From an uncultured Oscillospiraceae bacterium (GTDB lineage Bacteria; Bacillota; Clostridia; Oscillospirales; Oscillospiraceae), in NCBI GenBank assembly GCA_900763675.1, contig CAAFLE010000101.1, positions 1 to 46,458 of the forward strand: a DNA stretch of 46,458 nucleotides, read 5' to 3'. Numbering within the stretch: the first letter of the stretch is position 1; each line of letters opens with the position of its first letter. Below the pieces are notes generated by a model. It did not search any database. It was not told the origin of the DNA and saw only the letters and a program-made list of their open reading frames with translations. Below, piece after piece: positions 6,914 to 15,212 of the stretch. Made by a program: the position numbers and the translations under genes.

Positions 6914-7607
6914 AATGCTCGAAACCTCCGCCTTTCTCGGCGTCGTCATCACGCTCGGGTCGTTCGAGCTGGGACGGGCGATGAAAAAGCGCTGGAATTT
7001 TGCCCTTTTCAATCCGCTTCTGCTGGGTATCGTTTTCTCCGTCGCCGTGCTGCTCGTGTTCCGGATCGACTACGGCACCTACCTCAACGGCGCAAAGTAC
7101 GTCAACTTCCTGCTCACCCCGGCGACGGTATGTCTTGCCGTGCCGCTCTACGAAAAATTCGAGCTGCTGAAGAAAAACGCGCTTGCCGTGATGCTCGGCA
7201 TCGGCGCGGGCGTCGTTGCGAGCGCCGCGACCGTTTTTGCGCTCTCGGCGCTGTTCCGGCTCGATCTTTCGATGTTCGCAACGCTTCTTCCGAAATCCAT
7301 CACAACGGCGATCGGCATGGATGTTTCCGTGGAGCTGGGCGGCTACGCCTCGCTCACCGTAGCGGCGATCATTATGACCGGCGTACTCGGCAACATCTGC
7401 GCCGAGGGCGCGTGCCGTCTATTCCGCATCACCAGCCCCATCGCGCAGGGCGTCGCCATCGGCACGGCGTCCCACGCCGTCGGCACGTCCAAGGCGCTGG
7501 AAATGGGCGAGATCCAGGGCGCGATGAGTTCGCTCTCGCTCGTTGTGGCGGGGCTGCTCACGGTCGTTCTCGCCGCGCCCGTCGCGTCGCTCTACGGCAT
7601 TCTGTAA
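6906..7607 (+). CDS. lrgB: LrgB/CidB family membrane protein
   Basis: A 233-residue polytopic membrane protein of the LrgB family, the usual partner of LrgA. Conserved segments are visible: FNPLLLGI near residue 36, LLPKSITTAIGMDVS near 126 and ASHAVGTSKALEMGE near 190. It starts within the end of lrgA, is coupled to it, and ends at a strong terminator. The pair may move small carboxylates or influence autolysis; the sequence does not decide which. Confidence 0.9.
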   Translation: MREMLETSAFLGVVITLGSFELGRAMKKRWNFALFNPLLLGIVFSVAVLLVFRIDYGTYLNGAKYVNFLLTPATVCLAVPLYEKFELLKKNALAVMLGIGAGVVASAATVFALSALFRLDLSMFATLLPKSITTAIGMDVSVELGGYASLTVAAIIMTGVLGNICAEGACRLFRITSPIAQGVAIGTASHAVGTSKALEMGEIQGAMSSLSLVVAGLLTVVLAAPVASLYGIL

Positions 7608-7626
7608 TTTCTGATAAGAGTATAAA

Positions 7627-7672
7627 GCATCTCCCGCCCGGCTTTGCGCCGGACGGGAGATGCTTTTCTTTT
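7627..7672 (+). terminator. Terminator behind lrgB
   Basis: A stem of 10 plus 5 base pairs with one internal mismatch (7627-7663), followed by TTTTCTTTTT. It ends directly at the stop of the convergent GT2 gene and may serve both. Confidence 0.75.
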
Positions 7673-8611
7673 TCAGCAAAGCGGCTGCTTTGTTTTCCGC
7701 TCGCCGCAGGTATCCTCAATGATGTACCGCGGGCGGTCCTTGATCTCTTCATAGATTTTCGCAATAAAGTAACCGATGATGCCGAGACTGATCATAATGA
7801 TGCTGCTGGAAAAAAGCTGGATCAAAATGACGGTGGTAAAGCCTCCGAGCGCCCGCCCGGAAAATTTCTGCACAAGCGCGATCACGCCCAGCACGAGCGC
7901 CACGACCAGCATGACGCAGCCGAGGATCGTCACGAGCTGCATGGGCGCAGAGGAAAATGAGGCGATGTTGTTGAGCGCGTATTTTGCGAGCTTCCATGTG
8001 GACCACTTGGACTGTCCCGCCGGGCGCTCCTGCACATCAAACGGAATCGCAATCGTTTTAAAGCCGATCCACGACGTCATGGCGCGGAAGAAAGCGTTTT
8101 TCTCCGGCATACGGATGAGAACGTCCACTGCTTTCCGGTCGAGCAGCTTGAAGTCGGAGGCGTTCGCCATATCAAAGCCCGTCGCAGCGCTGATGAGCGA
8201 GTAAAACCGCTTCGCCGCAAAGGCGTGCAGCCGGCTTTCCCTGCCGCGGCTGGATTTCTGCCCCTCCACGATCTCGTAGCCCTGCTCCCAGAGCCGGTAC
8301 ATTTCCACGATCTTCTCCGGCGGATGCTGCAAGTCGCAGTCAATCACAACGCAGCAGTCGCCCCGCGCTTCGGTAAGCCCGGCGAGGATCGCCGGCTCCT
8401 TGCCGAAATTCCGGGAAAAGCGGATACCGCGCACATCGCTGCACGACGCGCAGAGCGCCGTAATTTTCTCCCATGTTTTATCCTTTGACCCGTCGTCAAC
8501 GAAAAGAAGCTCGCAGGGGATGCCGCCGCCGGACAAAACATCCCGGATCGCCGACGCCGTTTTTTCGATCATCGCTTCCTCGTTATACGCGGGAATCACT
8601 ACGGACAGCAA
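7673..8611 (-). CDS. GT2 glycosyltransferase, polyprenyl-phosphate type (GtrB/DPM1-like)
   Basis: The 312-residue enzyme has an N-terminal GT-A fold (VVIPAYNEE at residues 4-12, FVDDGSKD near 37, the metal-binding DCDLQHP near 93) and two C-terminal membrane helices (about residues 228-250 and 262-286). This is the arrangement of undecaprenyl-phosphate sugar transferases such as GtrB and CsbB. It probably loads a sugar onto the lipid carrier on the inner face of the membrane. The start is TTG, with AGGAGG 8 bases upstream and no better ATG. It follows the polytopic GT-C-like gene by 22 bases. Confidence 0.85.
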   Translation of the reverse strand: MLSVVIPAYNEEAMIEKTASAIRDVLSGGGIPCELLFVDDGSKDKTWEKITALCASCSDVRGIRFSRNFGKEPAILAGLTEARGDCCVVIDCDLQHPPEKIVEMYRLWEQGYEIVEGQKSSRGRESRLHAFAAKRFYSLISAATGFDMANASDFKLLDRKAVDVLIRMPEKNAFFRAMTSWIGFKTIAIPFDVQERPAGQSKWSTWKLAKYALNNIASFSSAPMQLVTILGCVMLVVALVLGVIALVQKFSGRALGGFTTVILIQLFSSSIIMISLGIIGYFIAKIYEEIKDRPRYIIEDTCGERKTKQPLC

Positions 8612-8633
8612 TACCGGTCCCTCCTTCTCTCAT

Positions 8634-9947
8634 TCATTCCTCCGCGGGGCTTCCGCATATCTCGCCGATGCCGAATGCCCTCGCCATGTTGCTGTTTACC
8701 CAGTACTGCGGGTCGTTCTCATCGAGATACGTCAAGCCGTAAAAGGCGGTGTATTTTGTCTGCGGATCGACGACAGGCACCGTCACGCTGTTCTCGCCGC
8801 GCCCGACGGCTTCTTCGATCGCCGTTTCATTCTGCCGGTGCCGCGCATAGCTTCTGCCGACGTCGCCCAAACCGACCGTCACCCAATACACCGCGGAAAA
8901 CGCCAGCGCCGAGGCAAGGCAGAGGACCGCGACCCTTGTTTTCCCTTGGAAAAGCTCCGACACCAGCACCGCGTCCGCCGCGATGAGCAGAATTGCCGGG
9001 AACAGCAGACACCGGTCCGGGTAATACGACGCAAGACTCAGCGAGAAATTGGCGCAGCACGAGCCGAGAAACAAAATTCCGGAGAAAATCACGCTCTTTC
9101 GGCCGGCGCGGTAATATACGGCGAGTGCCAGCCCGACCGCGAACGCCAGCAGGAGGATCTCCAGCTTTCCGTACATCCGCATGGCGAGCCAGAAGTTCGA
9201 GAAAACGCCGGACACGCCCAGCGACGCGCTCATCTTTCCGCCCTCCGCCGGACTGGCGAAAAGCGAGACAAAGCCGCCGGCGGCGGCGAGAATGGGAAGA
9301 GCGGGCAGAAAGCCGGTCTTTTCCTTATTGCCCCAGCGGCAGGCGGCAACAAGCAGCGCGGCGGTGAAAATAGCGCCGATCGCCGTATTCTCGAGATACG
9401 CGCCGGTATAAAAGCCCGGCAGCATCCACAAAATCCAGAAGAGCGGCGTCCTGCGCGTATTCTCCCGGTAGAGGAAAGCATACGGCAGCAGAAAGACAAC
9501 GCCTGCCAGAGCGCCCCAGCCGTAGTTGCACGCGCCGTCCAGCCAGAAAAAGACCTGACCGAACACCGGCGTAAAGACCCATACCGCACAGAAAATCAGG
9601 AAAAGCAGAAGATTGTTCATCTTGCCCTTCGGCAGCGCAAGCCGGTACGTCCCATAGATCAGCGCCGCAAAAACGAGTGAATTGACAACGTTAAAGCACA
9701 TTTTGGGCAGGAGCAGAAAGAGCTGCGCCCAGAAATGCGCGATCAGCCGCCCGTTCGCCCGCTGCGCGTGCGCCGCCATCGAGGGAAAAATGTCACCGAC
9801 CGACGCAATGCGCTCCCCGGTCGCGAAGCTGAACATATAAGACCAGTCGTCCACGGAATACGGTGTGAACGCGCTTCCCGCAAGCATAAGCAAAACGACG
9901 ACAAGCAGCAGCGAGATACGGATCTTTTTTGACTGTAACAGAGACAT
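8634..9947 (-). CDS. Polytopic GT-C-like membrane protein (DUF6056-like)
   Basis: A 437-residue protein with about 10-11 hydrophobic helices and a DDWSY motif at residues 33-37 in the first external loop. An acidic pair in that position is characteristic of GT-C glycosyltransferases, which take sugars from polyprenyl phosphates. The C-terminal ~70 residues are soluble and look extracellular. Together with the GT2 gene it resembles a Gtr-type pair: one enzyme charges the lipid carrier, the other transfers the sugar to a surface polymer. The flippase usual in gtr operons is not here. Family membership comes from layout and memory of DUF6056 proteins; specificity is unknown. Confidence 0.7.
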   Translation of the reverse strand: MSLLQSKKIRISLLLVVVLLMLAGSAFTPYSVDDWSYMFSFATGERIASVGDIFPSMAAHAQRANGRLIAHFWAQLFLLLPKMCFNVVNSLVFAALIYGTYRLALPKGKMNNLLLFLIFCAVWVFTPVFGQVFFWLDGACNYGWGALAGVVFLLPYAFLYRENTRRTPLFWILWMLPGFYTGAYLENTAIGAIFTAALLVAACRWGNKEKTGFLPALPILAAAGGFVSLFASPAEGGKMSASLGVSGVFSNFWLAMRMYGKLEILLLAFAVGLALAVYYRAGRKSVIFSGILFLGSCCANFSLSLASYYPDRCLLFPAILLIAADAVLVSELFQGKTRVAVLCLASALAFSAVYWVTVGLGDVGRSYARHRQNETAIEEAVGRGENSVTVPVVDPQTKYTAFYGLTYLDENDPQYWVNSNMARAFGIGEICGSPAEE

Positions 9948-9978
9948 ATCTTATGACCTCGTCCGATTTATCAAAAAA

Positions 9979-10007
9979 ATTATAAGCAGGGACAAGCGCA
10001 AAGTCAA
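9979..10007 (-). promoter_or_regulatory. Promoter of the GT-C/GT2 operon
   Basis: On the minus strand TTGACT (10002-10007), 17-base spacer, TATAAT (9979-9984), about 30 bases ahead of the start at 9947. It is back to back with the csoR promoter. Confidence 0.75.
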
Positions 10008-10024
10008 GTTTTGCGATTTTTCTC

Positions 10025-10052
10025 TTGACAATACCCCCGAGGGGTATATAAT
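10025..10052 (+). promoter_or_regulatory. csoR-copA promoter with CsoR operator
   Basis: TTGACA (10025-10030), 16-base spacer, TATAAT (10047-10052). The spacer is filled by ATACCCC-CGA-GGGGTAT (10031-10047), the classic CsoR box, so apo-CsoR would block the polymerase and Cu(I) would release it. Confidence 0.9.
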
Positions 10053-10093
10053 GCAGAATGTAAGTAAACCTATCGGAAGGGAAGGTATACCAT

Positions 10094-10399
10094 ATGGACG
10101 AGCCGAAAGGCTGCTGTTGCTGCCGGAAAACGGAGCGGAGCGAGGAAGAGCGCCGCGCACTCACCAACCGGCTCAACCGCATTGAAGGGCAGATCCGCGG
10201 CATACGCGGGATGCTGGAGCGCGACGCCTACTGCGCCGACATCCTTACGCAGTCGGCGGCGGTGAGCGCGGCGATGAACGCCTTCAACCGGGCGCTTCTC
10301 AACGCGCATCTGCACAACTGCGTTGTGCGCGACATCCGCGCAGGAGACGATTCTGTTGTGGACGAGCTGACGGAGCTGCTGCAAAAGCTGATGAAATAA
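10094..10399 (+). CDS. csoR: Copper-sensing transcriptional repressor CsoR
   Basis: A 101-residue all-helical regulator. The Cu(I) ligands C47, H72 and C76 are all present in the CsoR order (the C-H-C set), and the N-terminal helix has the family LNRIEGQIRGIRGM pattern. An unusual N-terminal GCCCC run (residues 6-10) could bind additional metal. In the copper-free state the tetramer should occupy the box in its own promoter 40 bases upstream; copper binding frees it. copA starts 27 bases downstream, so repressor and exporter are co-transcribed. Confidence 0.95.
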   Translation: MDEPKGCCCCRKTERSEEERRALTNRLNRIEGQIRGIRGMLERDAYCADILTQSAAVSAAMNAFNRALLNAHLHNCVVRDIRAGDDSVVDELTELLQKLMK

Positions 10400-10426
10400 A
10401 GTAATCCATATGGAAAGGCAAATACC

Positions 10427-12967
10427 ATGACGCAATATTCTGTTACAGGCATGAGCTGTGCGGCGTGCTCCGCACGGGTGGAAAAGGCGGTCTCCGCCGT
10501 GCCGGGCGTTACCTCGTGTGCGGTGAGTTTGCTCACCAATTCTATGGGCGTAGACGGCACCGCCGCTCCGGCGGACATCATCCGCGCCGTGGAGGCGGCG
10601 GGCTACGGCGCAAGCATAAAGGGCGCGAAGGGTGCTCCTTCCTCCGCCGCGGCAGACGAGCTTGCCGACCACGAAACGCCGAAGCTCAAAAAGCGGTTGA
10701 TCGCCTCGGTGGCGGTGCTGCTGGTTTTAATGTATTTCTCCATGGGGCATATGTGGGGCGCTCCGATGCCGCACTGGCTGCACGGCAACGCCGCCGGCAT
10801 GGGGCTTGTCCAGCTTCTGCTCTCGACGGTCGTTCTTATCATCAACCAAAAGTTCTTCATCAGCGGCTTCCAGAGCGCCGTAAAGGGTGCGCCGAATATG
10901 GACACGCTCGTCGCCATGGGTTCGGCGGCGGCGTATCTCTGGAGCGTATACGAGCTGTTCACGCTGACCGTTGACGCCGCGGCGAGCGCCGATCTCTACT
11001 TTGAGTCCGCCGCCATGATCCTGACGCTCATTACCGTCGGCAAGACGCTGGAAGCGCACTCCAAGGGCAAAACGACCGACGCGCTCCGCTCGCTCATGCA
11101 GCTTTCGCCGAAAACGGCGCGGCTGGAGCGGAACGGCGAGGAGACCATCGTCCCGGCGGAGGAGGTCGCGCTCGGGGACATTTTTCTTGTCCGCCCCGGC
11201 GACAGCATCCCGGTGGACGGCGTTGTCCTCTCCGGCACGAGCGCCGTGAATGAGTCCGCGCTTACCGGCGAGAGTCTGCCGGTGGATAAAGCGGAAAACG
11301 ATACCGTAAGCGCCGGAACGATCAACCAGTCGGGCTTTCTTCGCTGCCGGGCGACCGGCGTCGGCGAGGATACGGCGCTCTCGCAGATCATCCGTATGGT
11401 GAGCGACGCCGCCGCGACGAAAGCGCCCATCGCCAAAACCGCCGACAAGGTCGCGGGCGTGTTCGTCCCAGTCGTGATCGGCATCGCCGCGGTGACCATC
11501 GCGGTATGGCTGCTCGCCGGGCAGAGCTTCGGCTATGCGCTTGCCCGGGGCATTTCGGTGCTGGTCATCAGCTGCCCGTGCGCTCTCGGTCTTGCGACGC
11601 CGGTCGCCATCATGGTCGGCAGCGGCGTCGGCGCAAAGAACGGTATTCTCTTCAAAACGGCGGCGTCTCTGGAAGAAACCGGGCGGACGCAGATCGTCGT
11701 TCTCGATAAGACCGGTACCGTTACGACCGGTCAGCCGGAGATCACCGACATTCTCGCTGCGGAGGGCGTTTCGGAAAACGATCTTCTGCGCTATGCCGCC
11801 GCGCTGGAGAGCAAGAGCGAGCATCCGCTCTCCCGCGCCGTTCTGAACGGCTATGCCGGGCGCGGCACGTACCCCGAGGCGGAGGATTTTGCCGCCGTGC
11901 CGGGACGCGGGCTGACCGCCCGCATCGAGGGTGAAACGGTCTGCGGCGGAAACGCCGGTTTCATCCGCGAGAACGCCGCGCTGCCGGAGGGCATCGCCAA
12001 ACAGGCGGAAGCGCTCGCCGGAGAGGGCAAAACACCGCTCTTCTTCTCCCGCGGCGGAAAGCTGCTCGGCGTGATCGCTGTGGCGGACGTCATCAAGAGC
12101 GACGCCGCCGAAGCGGTGCGCGAGCTGAAGGGCATGGGGCTTCGCGTCGTGATGCTCACGGGCGATAACCCCCGCACCGCCGCCGCCATCGGCGCGGAGG
12201 CAGGCGTAGACGCCGTTGTCGCTGGGGTCCTTCCGGACGGCAAGGAAGCGGTCATCCGCAAGCTGCGCGATTCCGGAAAGGTCGCCATGGTGGGCGACGG
12301 CATTAACGACGCCCCGGCGCTCACCCGCGCCGACGTCGGCATTGCGGTCGGCGCCGGAACGGACGTCGCCATCGACGCCGCCGACGTTGTGCTGATGAAA
12401 AGCGGCATGAGCGACGTCGCCGCCGCCATCCGGCTCAGCCGCGCCGCGCTGCGCAACATCCGCGAGAATCTTTTCTGGGCGTTCATCTATAATATCATCG
12501 GCATCCCGCTCGCCGCAGGCGTATGGATCCCGATTTTCGGCTGGACGCTCCAGCCGATGTTCGGCGCACTTGCCATGAGTCTTTCGAGCTTCTGCGTCGT
12601 CACCAATGCGCTGCGGCTCAATCTCTTCCGGCTGCACGAGGCAAAGCAGGACCGGCATAAAACGCCCGTCGCGCTGCCGGAGGAGCTGCTCGCCGGAAGC
12701 ACCGTAAAAAACGATCTCAACGATCATAAGGAGGAAAAAACCATGTACAAAACCACCGTCACCGTCGAGGGCATGATGTGCCATATGTGCGAAAAGCACG
12801 TCAATGAAGCCGTTGTCAAAGCATTCGGCGCGGAAAACCCCGTTTCCGACCACACCGCGGGCAAGACCGAGTTCGTCTCCGCCGAAAAGCCGGACGAGGC
12901 AAAGGTCAAGTCCGTCATCGAGGAAGCCGGATACACCGTGAAAGCGGTGCATACCGAGACCGTCTGA
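10427..12967 (+). CDS. copA: Copper-exporting P1B-type ATPase CopA, fused at its end to a CopZ-like domain
   Basis: The 846-residue protein has an N-terminal heavy-metal domain (GMSCAAC, residues 8-14), about eight membrane helices, the actuator TGES (280-283), the transport motif CPC (383-385), the phosphorylated aspartate in DKTGT (D427) and the hinge GDGIND (from 623). These are the marks of Cu(I) export ATPases. The ATPase core ends near residue 750. The frame then continues without a stop through a charged linker into a second metal-binding domain (GMMCHMC, residues 782-788). The linker contains a perfect ribosome binding site, so it looks like a former copA-copZ intergenic region read in frame. 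It is co-transcribed with csoR and ends at a strong terminator. Confidence 0.95.
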   Translation: MTQYSVTGMSCAACSARVEKAVSAVPGVTSCAVSLLTNSMGVDGTAAPADIIRAVEAAGYGASIKGAKGAPSSAAADELADHETPKLKKRLIASVAVLLVLMYFSMGHMWGAPMPHWLHGNAAGMGLVQLLLSTVVLIINQKFFISGFQSAVKGAPNMDTLVAMGSAAAYLWSVYELFTLTVDAAASADLYFESAAMILTLITVGKTLEAHSKGKTTDALRSLMQLSPKTARLERNGEETIVPAEEVALGDIFLVRPGDSIPVDGVVLSGTSAVNESALTGESLPVDKAENDTVSAGTINQSGFLRCRATGVGEDTALSQIIRMVSDAAATKAPIAKTADKVAGVFVPVVIGIAAVTIAVWLLAGQSFGYALARGISVLVISCPCALGLATPVAIMVGSGVGAKNGILFKTAASLEETGRTQIVVLDKTGTVTTGQPEITDILAAEGVSENDLLRYAAALESKSEHPLSRAVLNGYAGRGTYPEAEDFAAVPGRGLTARIEGETVCGGNAGFIRENAALPEGIAKQAEALAGEGKTPLFFSRGGKLLGVIAVADVIKSDAAEAVRELKGMGLRVVMLTGDNPRTAAAIGAEAGVDAVVAGVLPDGKEAVIRKLRDSGKVAMVGDGINDAPALTRADVGIAVGAGTDVAIDAADVVLMKSGMSDVAAAIRLSRAALRNIRENLFWAFIYNIIGIPLAAGVWIPIFGWTLQPMFGALAMSLSSFCVVTNALRLNLFRLHEAKQDRHKTPVALPEELLAGSTVKNDLNDHKEEKTMYKTTVTVEGMMCHMCEKHVNEAVVKAFGAENPVSDHTAGKTEFVSAEKPDEAKVKSVIEEAGYTVKAVHTETV
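12743..12967 (+). CDS. copZ: CopZ-like copper chaperone from an internal start in the copA frame
   Basis: AAGGAGG (12728-12734) lies 8 bases ahead of an ATG at 12743, in the same frame as copA. Translation from here would give a free 74-residue heavy-metal-associated protein with GMMCHMC (residues 10-16), the size and fold of CopZ, the cytosolic Cu(I) carrier that feeds CopA. I infer that both a long CopA with this domain attached and free CopZ are made. The ribosome binding site is seen directly; use of this start is not proven. Confidence 0.6.
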   Translation: MYKTTVTVEGMMCHMCEKHVNEAVVKAFGAENPVSDHTAGKTEFVSAEKPDEAKVKSVIEEAGYTVKAVHTETV

Positions 12968-12977
12968 AGTGCGGTGC

Positions 12978-13012
12978 AAACCGGGGAGCAAAAAAGGCTC
13001 CCCGGTTTTTTT
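12978..13012 (+). terminator. Terminator of the csoR-copA operon
   Basis: A perfect 12-base-pair stem (arms 12978-12989 and 12997-13008) with a 7-base loop, followed by a T-run. Confidence 0.85.
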
Positions 13013-13072
13013 CTGAACCGTTCGGCACGGCGGCGCGTCTATAATGCGAAAACTTTTTAAAGGAGAAAAACC

Positions 13073-14929
13073 ATGAAAAGAATTACGGCTCTGTTGTTGT
13101 CTTTTGCGCTGCTTCTTTTGCTGTGTGCCTGCGGCGCAAGCACGGCGAGCGGCGGTAATGCCTCCTCCGGCGACGCGTATGCGAGCTGGGGCGACGCCTC
13201 TGCCGGCGATGCTTATGCAAGCTCCGGCAACGCAGCCGGAGTGCTTCCGCTTAGCGCAACGCCCGCGTCCACGGACGAACCGTTCTTCTGCGTGACGCTG
13301 GAATCCTCCCGTCTGTACGCTTTCCCGGCCGGCGGGGGCGAGGGCAGGCTGCTCGTTGACAAGTACACCAACTGCTTCGATCAGGACGGCGACAGCGTGC
13401 TCGCTTCCTTTGACGACGGCAGCGTGGCACGTGTCGATATCCGAACCGGTGAGGTCGAGGAGATTCTACCTGCCGGCACGCAGCTATTCCACCGCATTCA
13501 TGCCTATTCCGGCGGTTTTGTCGGCGAATACTACAGCATCCGCGAATCGAAGCTCTTTCTCTGCGAAAACGGCAAGGAGCCGGTGGAGATCTTCTCCGGA
13601 CGGTACTTCGGCGATGTGCGCGTTATGAACGACACGCTCGTCGGCAGTGACTACAGCAACGGCACAAACCGAATCATCGGCTATGCGCTCCCCTCGCTTG
13701 AGCAGAAGTGGGAGACGCCGCTCGACGCATATTACTGCCTTTCCGCAAACGACGACGATCTTCTCATCAGCAACTCCTACGACGGCTTCATCTCCCGCGT
13801 TGATCCCACGGACGGCTCGGTCACAAACGTAAGCGGTGCGATCTACGCCAACGACAATGTGCAGTACGCCTTTGACGGCGCATATCTCGTGGAGGGGAAC
13901 TACGAAACGAACTTCGCGTTTTACTATGTCCGCGGCAATGAACGCCTGACGCTGGATCTCCCGCAGGCCGAAACCACCCGTTATGTCGCCTCTGCCCGCG
14001 ACGGCAAGGTTCTGATCTCGTGCAGCGCCAGTGTTGAGGCCGGCGATTACGGCTGGACAACCACAACAACGTACATTGTCCTTGATATGGAATCGGCCAA
14101 ACTGTACATTGTCGATCTAAACGGTCTGTACAGCGAACTGTTTGCCGACGGCGATTTCCCGATTATGGACTCCTCTACAGCGAGAAAGCCGTTGGTGCAG
14201 AACATCTACCGTTTCTTCTGTCTTGACACCGGCTACGGCGGGGCGGAGCCGCTCTGTTCCACGACGCACGGCGCCTGGCTGAACATTGCCGATAAGAAGG
14301 CGGACATCGCCCTGCTCGCCGCCCCTACGGACGAGGAGCAGGCATATCTTGCCGAGCAGGGCGTCGAGGTTGAGATGAAGCTCTACGGCGGCGACGGGCT
14401 GGTGTTCATCGGGAACAACGCATGCGGCGTCACCGACCTGACGCTCGATCAAGTACGCGCCATTTTCCGCGGCGAGATCACCAACTGGAGCGAGCTCGGC
14501 GGCGCGGACCATGCGATCCGCGTTCTCTACCGCGACGATCAGTCCGGCAGCCAGCGGCTCTTTGAAAAGATGCTTTTCCCCGACGGCGACGTTCCGGATT
14601 TTGAAGCGCTCGGCTTTGAACGGCTCGACGAGATGAGCACGCTCGTCTCCGCCTGTCTCGACGATCCTTACGCCATCGGGTACAGCATTATGACGTATCT
14701 GAACGACGTCTATTCCAACGAAGCGCTGCTCGCCTTCTCGCTGAACGGCTACAGCGCCACGCCGGAGAATGTCCGCACCGGCGATTATCCGCTCGGCACG
14801 AAGGGCTATGTCGTCATTCGCAGCGACGAGCCGGAGGACAGTCCCGCCCGGCGGCTCTATAACTGGTTCGGTTCTCCCCTTTCGGATACATTCCTCACCA
14901 GCTGCGGCATCACGCCGCTGCGCGAATAA
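13073..14929 (+). CDS. Lipoprotein with propeller-like N-terminal region and PstS-like C-terminal domain
   Basis: A 618-residue exported protein. A basic start, a hydrophobic run and the lipobox LCAC (C20) mark a lipoprotein signal. Residues ~28-60 are a low-complexity Gly/Ser/Ala/Asp linker with the repeat GDAYAS. Residues ~70-360 contain recurring short beta segments (VDIRTGEVEEI, FISRVDPTDGSV and others) that look like a beta-propeller. Residues ~370-618 resemble the periplasmic phosphate-binding fold: GVTDLTLDQVRAIFRGEITNW is close to the PstS segment, followed by DQSGSQRLFE and a YAIGYS segment. PstS proteins normally lack the propeller. No pst transporter genes are nearby, so phosphate binding is a guess. 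A TATAAT near 13040 may be its -10. Confidence 0.7.
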   Translation: MKRITALLLSFALLLLLCACGASTASGGNASSGDAYASWGDASAGDAYASSGNAAGVLPLSATPASTDEPFFCVTLESSRLYAFPAGGGEGRLLVDKYTNCFDQDGDSVLASFDDGSVARVDIRTGEVEEILPAGTQLFHRIHAYSGGFVGEYYSIRESKLFLCENGKEPVEIFSGRYFGDVRVMNDTLVGSDYSNGTNRIIGYALPSLEQKWETPLDAYYCLSANDDDLLISNSYDGFISRVDPTDGSVTNVSGAIYANDNVQYAFDGAYLVEGNYETNFAFYYVRGNERLTLDLPQAETTRYVASARDGKVLISCSASVEAGDYGWTTTTTYIVLDMESAKLYIVDLNGLYSELFADGDFPIMDSSTARKPLVQNIYRFFCLDTGYGGAEPLCSTTHGAWLNIADKKADIALLAAPTDEEQAYLAEQGVEVEMKLYGGDGLVFIGNNACGVTDLTLDQVRAIFRGEITNWSELGGADHAIRVLYRDDQSGSQRLFEKMLFPDGDVPDFEALGFERLDEMSTLVSACLDDPYAIGYSIMTYLNDVYSNEALLAFSLNGYSATPENVRTGDYPLGTKGYVVIRSDEPEDSPARRLYNWFGSPLSDTFLTSCGITPLRE

Positions 14930-14942
14930 GTCTGCCTCTTTT

Positions 14943-14977
14943 CCCCTGTCCGGATCGGACAGGGGATTCTTTTCCTT
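14943..14977 (+). terminator. Terminator behind the PstS-like lipoprotein gene
   Basis: A perfect 10-base-pair stem (14943-14952 and 14956-14965) with a 3-base loop and a T-rich tail. Confidence 0.85.
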
Positions 14978-15127
14978 ATGACAAAACGTTCTTTTACCAT
15001 ATCCGTTCCTAAGCGCCGGTCAAAAACGCGGCTTCGTACCATCCTCACAAAACGCGGCGGCGTTTTTTGGTAATCTTTGCCAACTCTTCGCCGTATTCTC
15101 TTCCTCTGTTGTACAAAGTGCATTTAT

Positions 15128-15175
15128 TTTGGTGAAGAAAGTGTGCTTTTCCAAAGGTCGGAGTTTGTATATAAT
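15128..15175 (+). promoter_or_regulatory. Promoter and possible activator site of the PTS operon
   Basis: A -10 TATAAT lies at 15170-15175, with no good -35 at 16-18 bases. TTTGG (15128-15132) and CCAAA (15151-15155) form an inverted repeat over the expected -35. A missing -35 with an overlapping palindrome is what an activator-dependent promoter would show; the PRD regulator in the operon is the obvious candidate. The rest of 14978-15127 holds only a short hairpin near 15047-15063. Confidence 0.4.
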
Positions 15176-15212
15176 GCAGATAATCCATGATTTTATAAGG
15201 GGCGATTTTATC

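Noticed and set aside
10727..12991. 754-codon minus-strand frame opposite copA
   Set aside because: It is an antisense shadow of copA; composition is Arg/Asp/Gly/His-rich without any motif.
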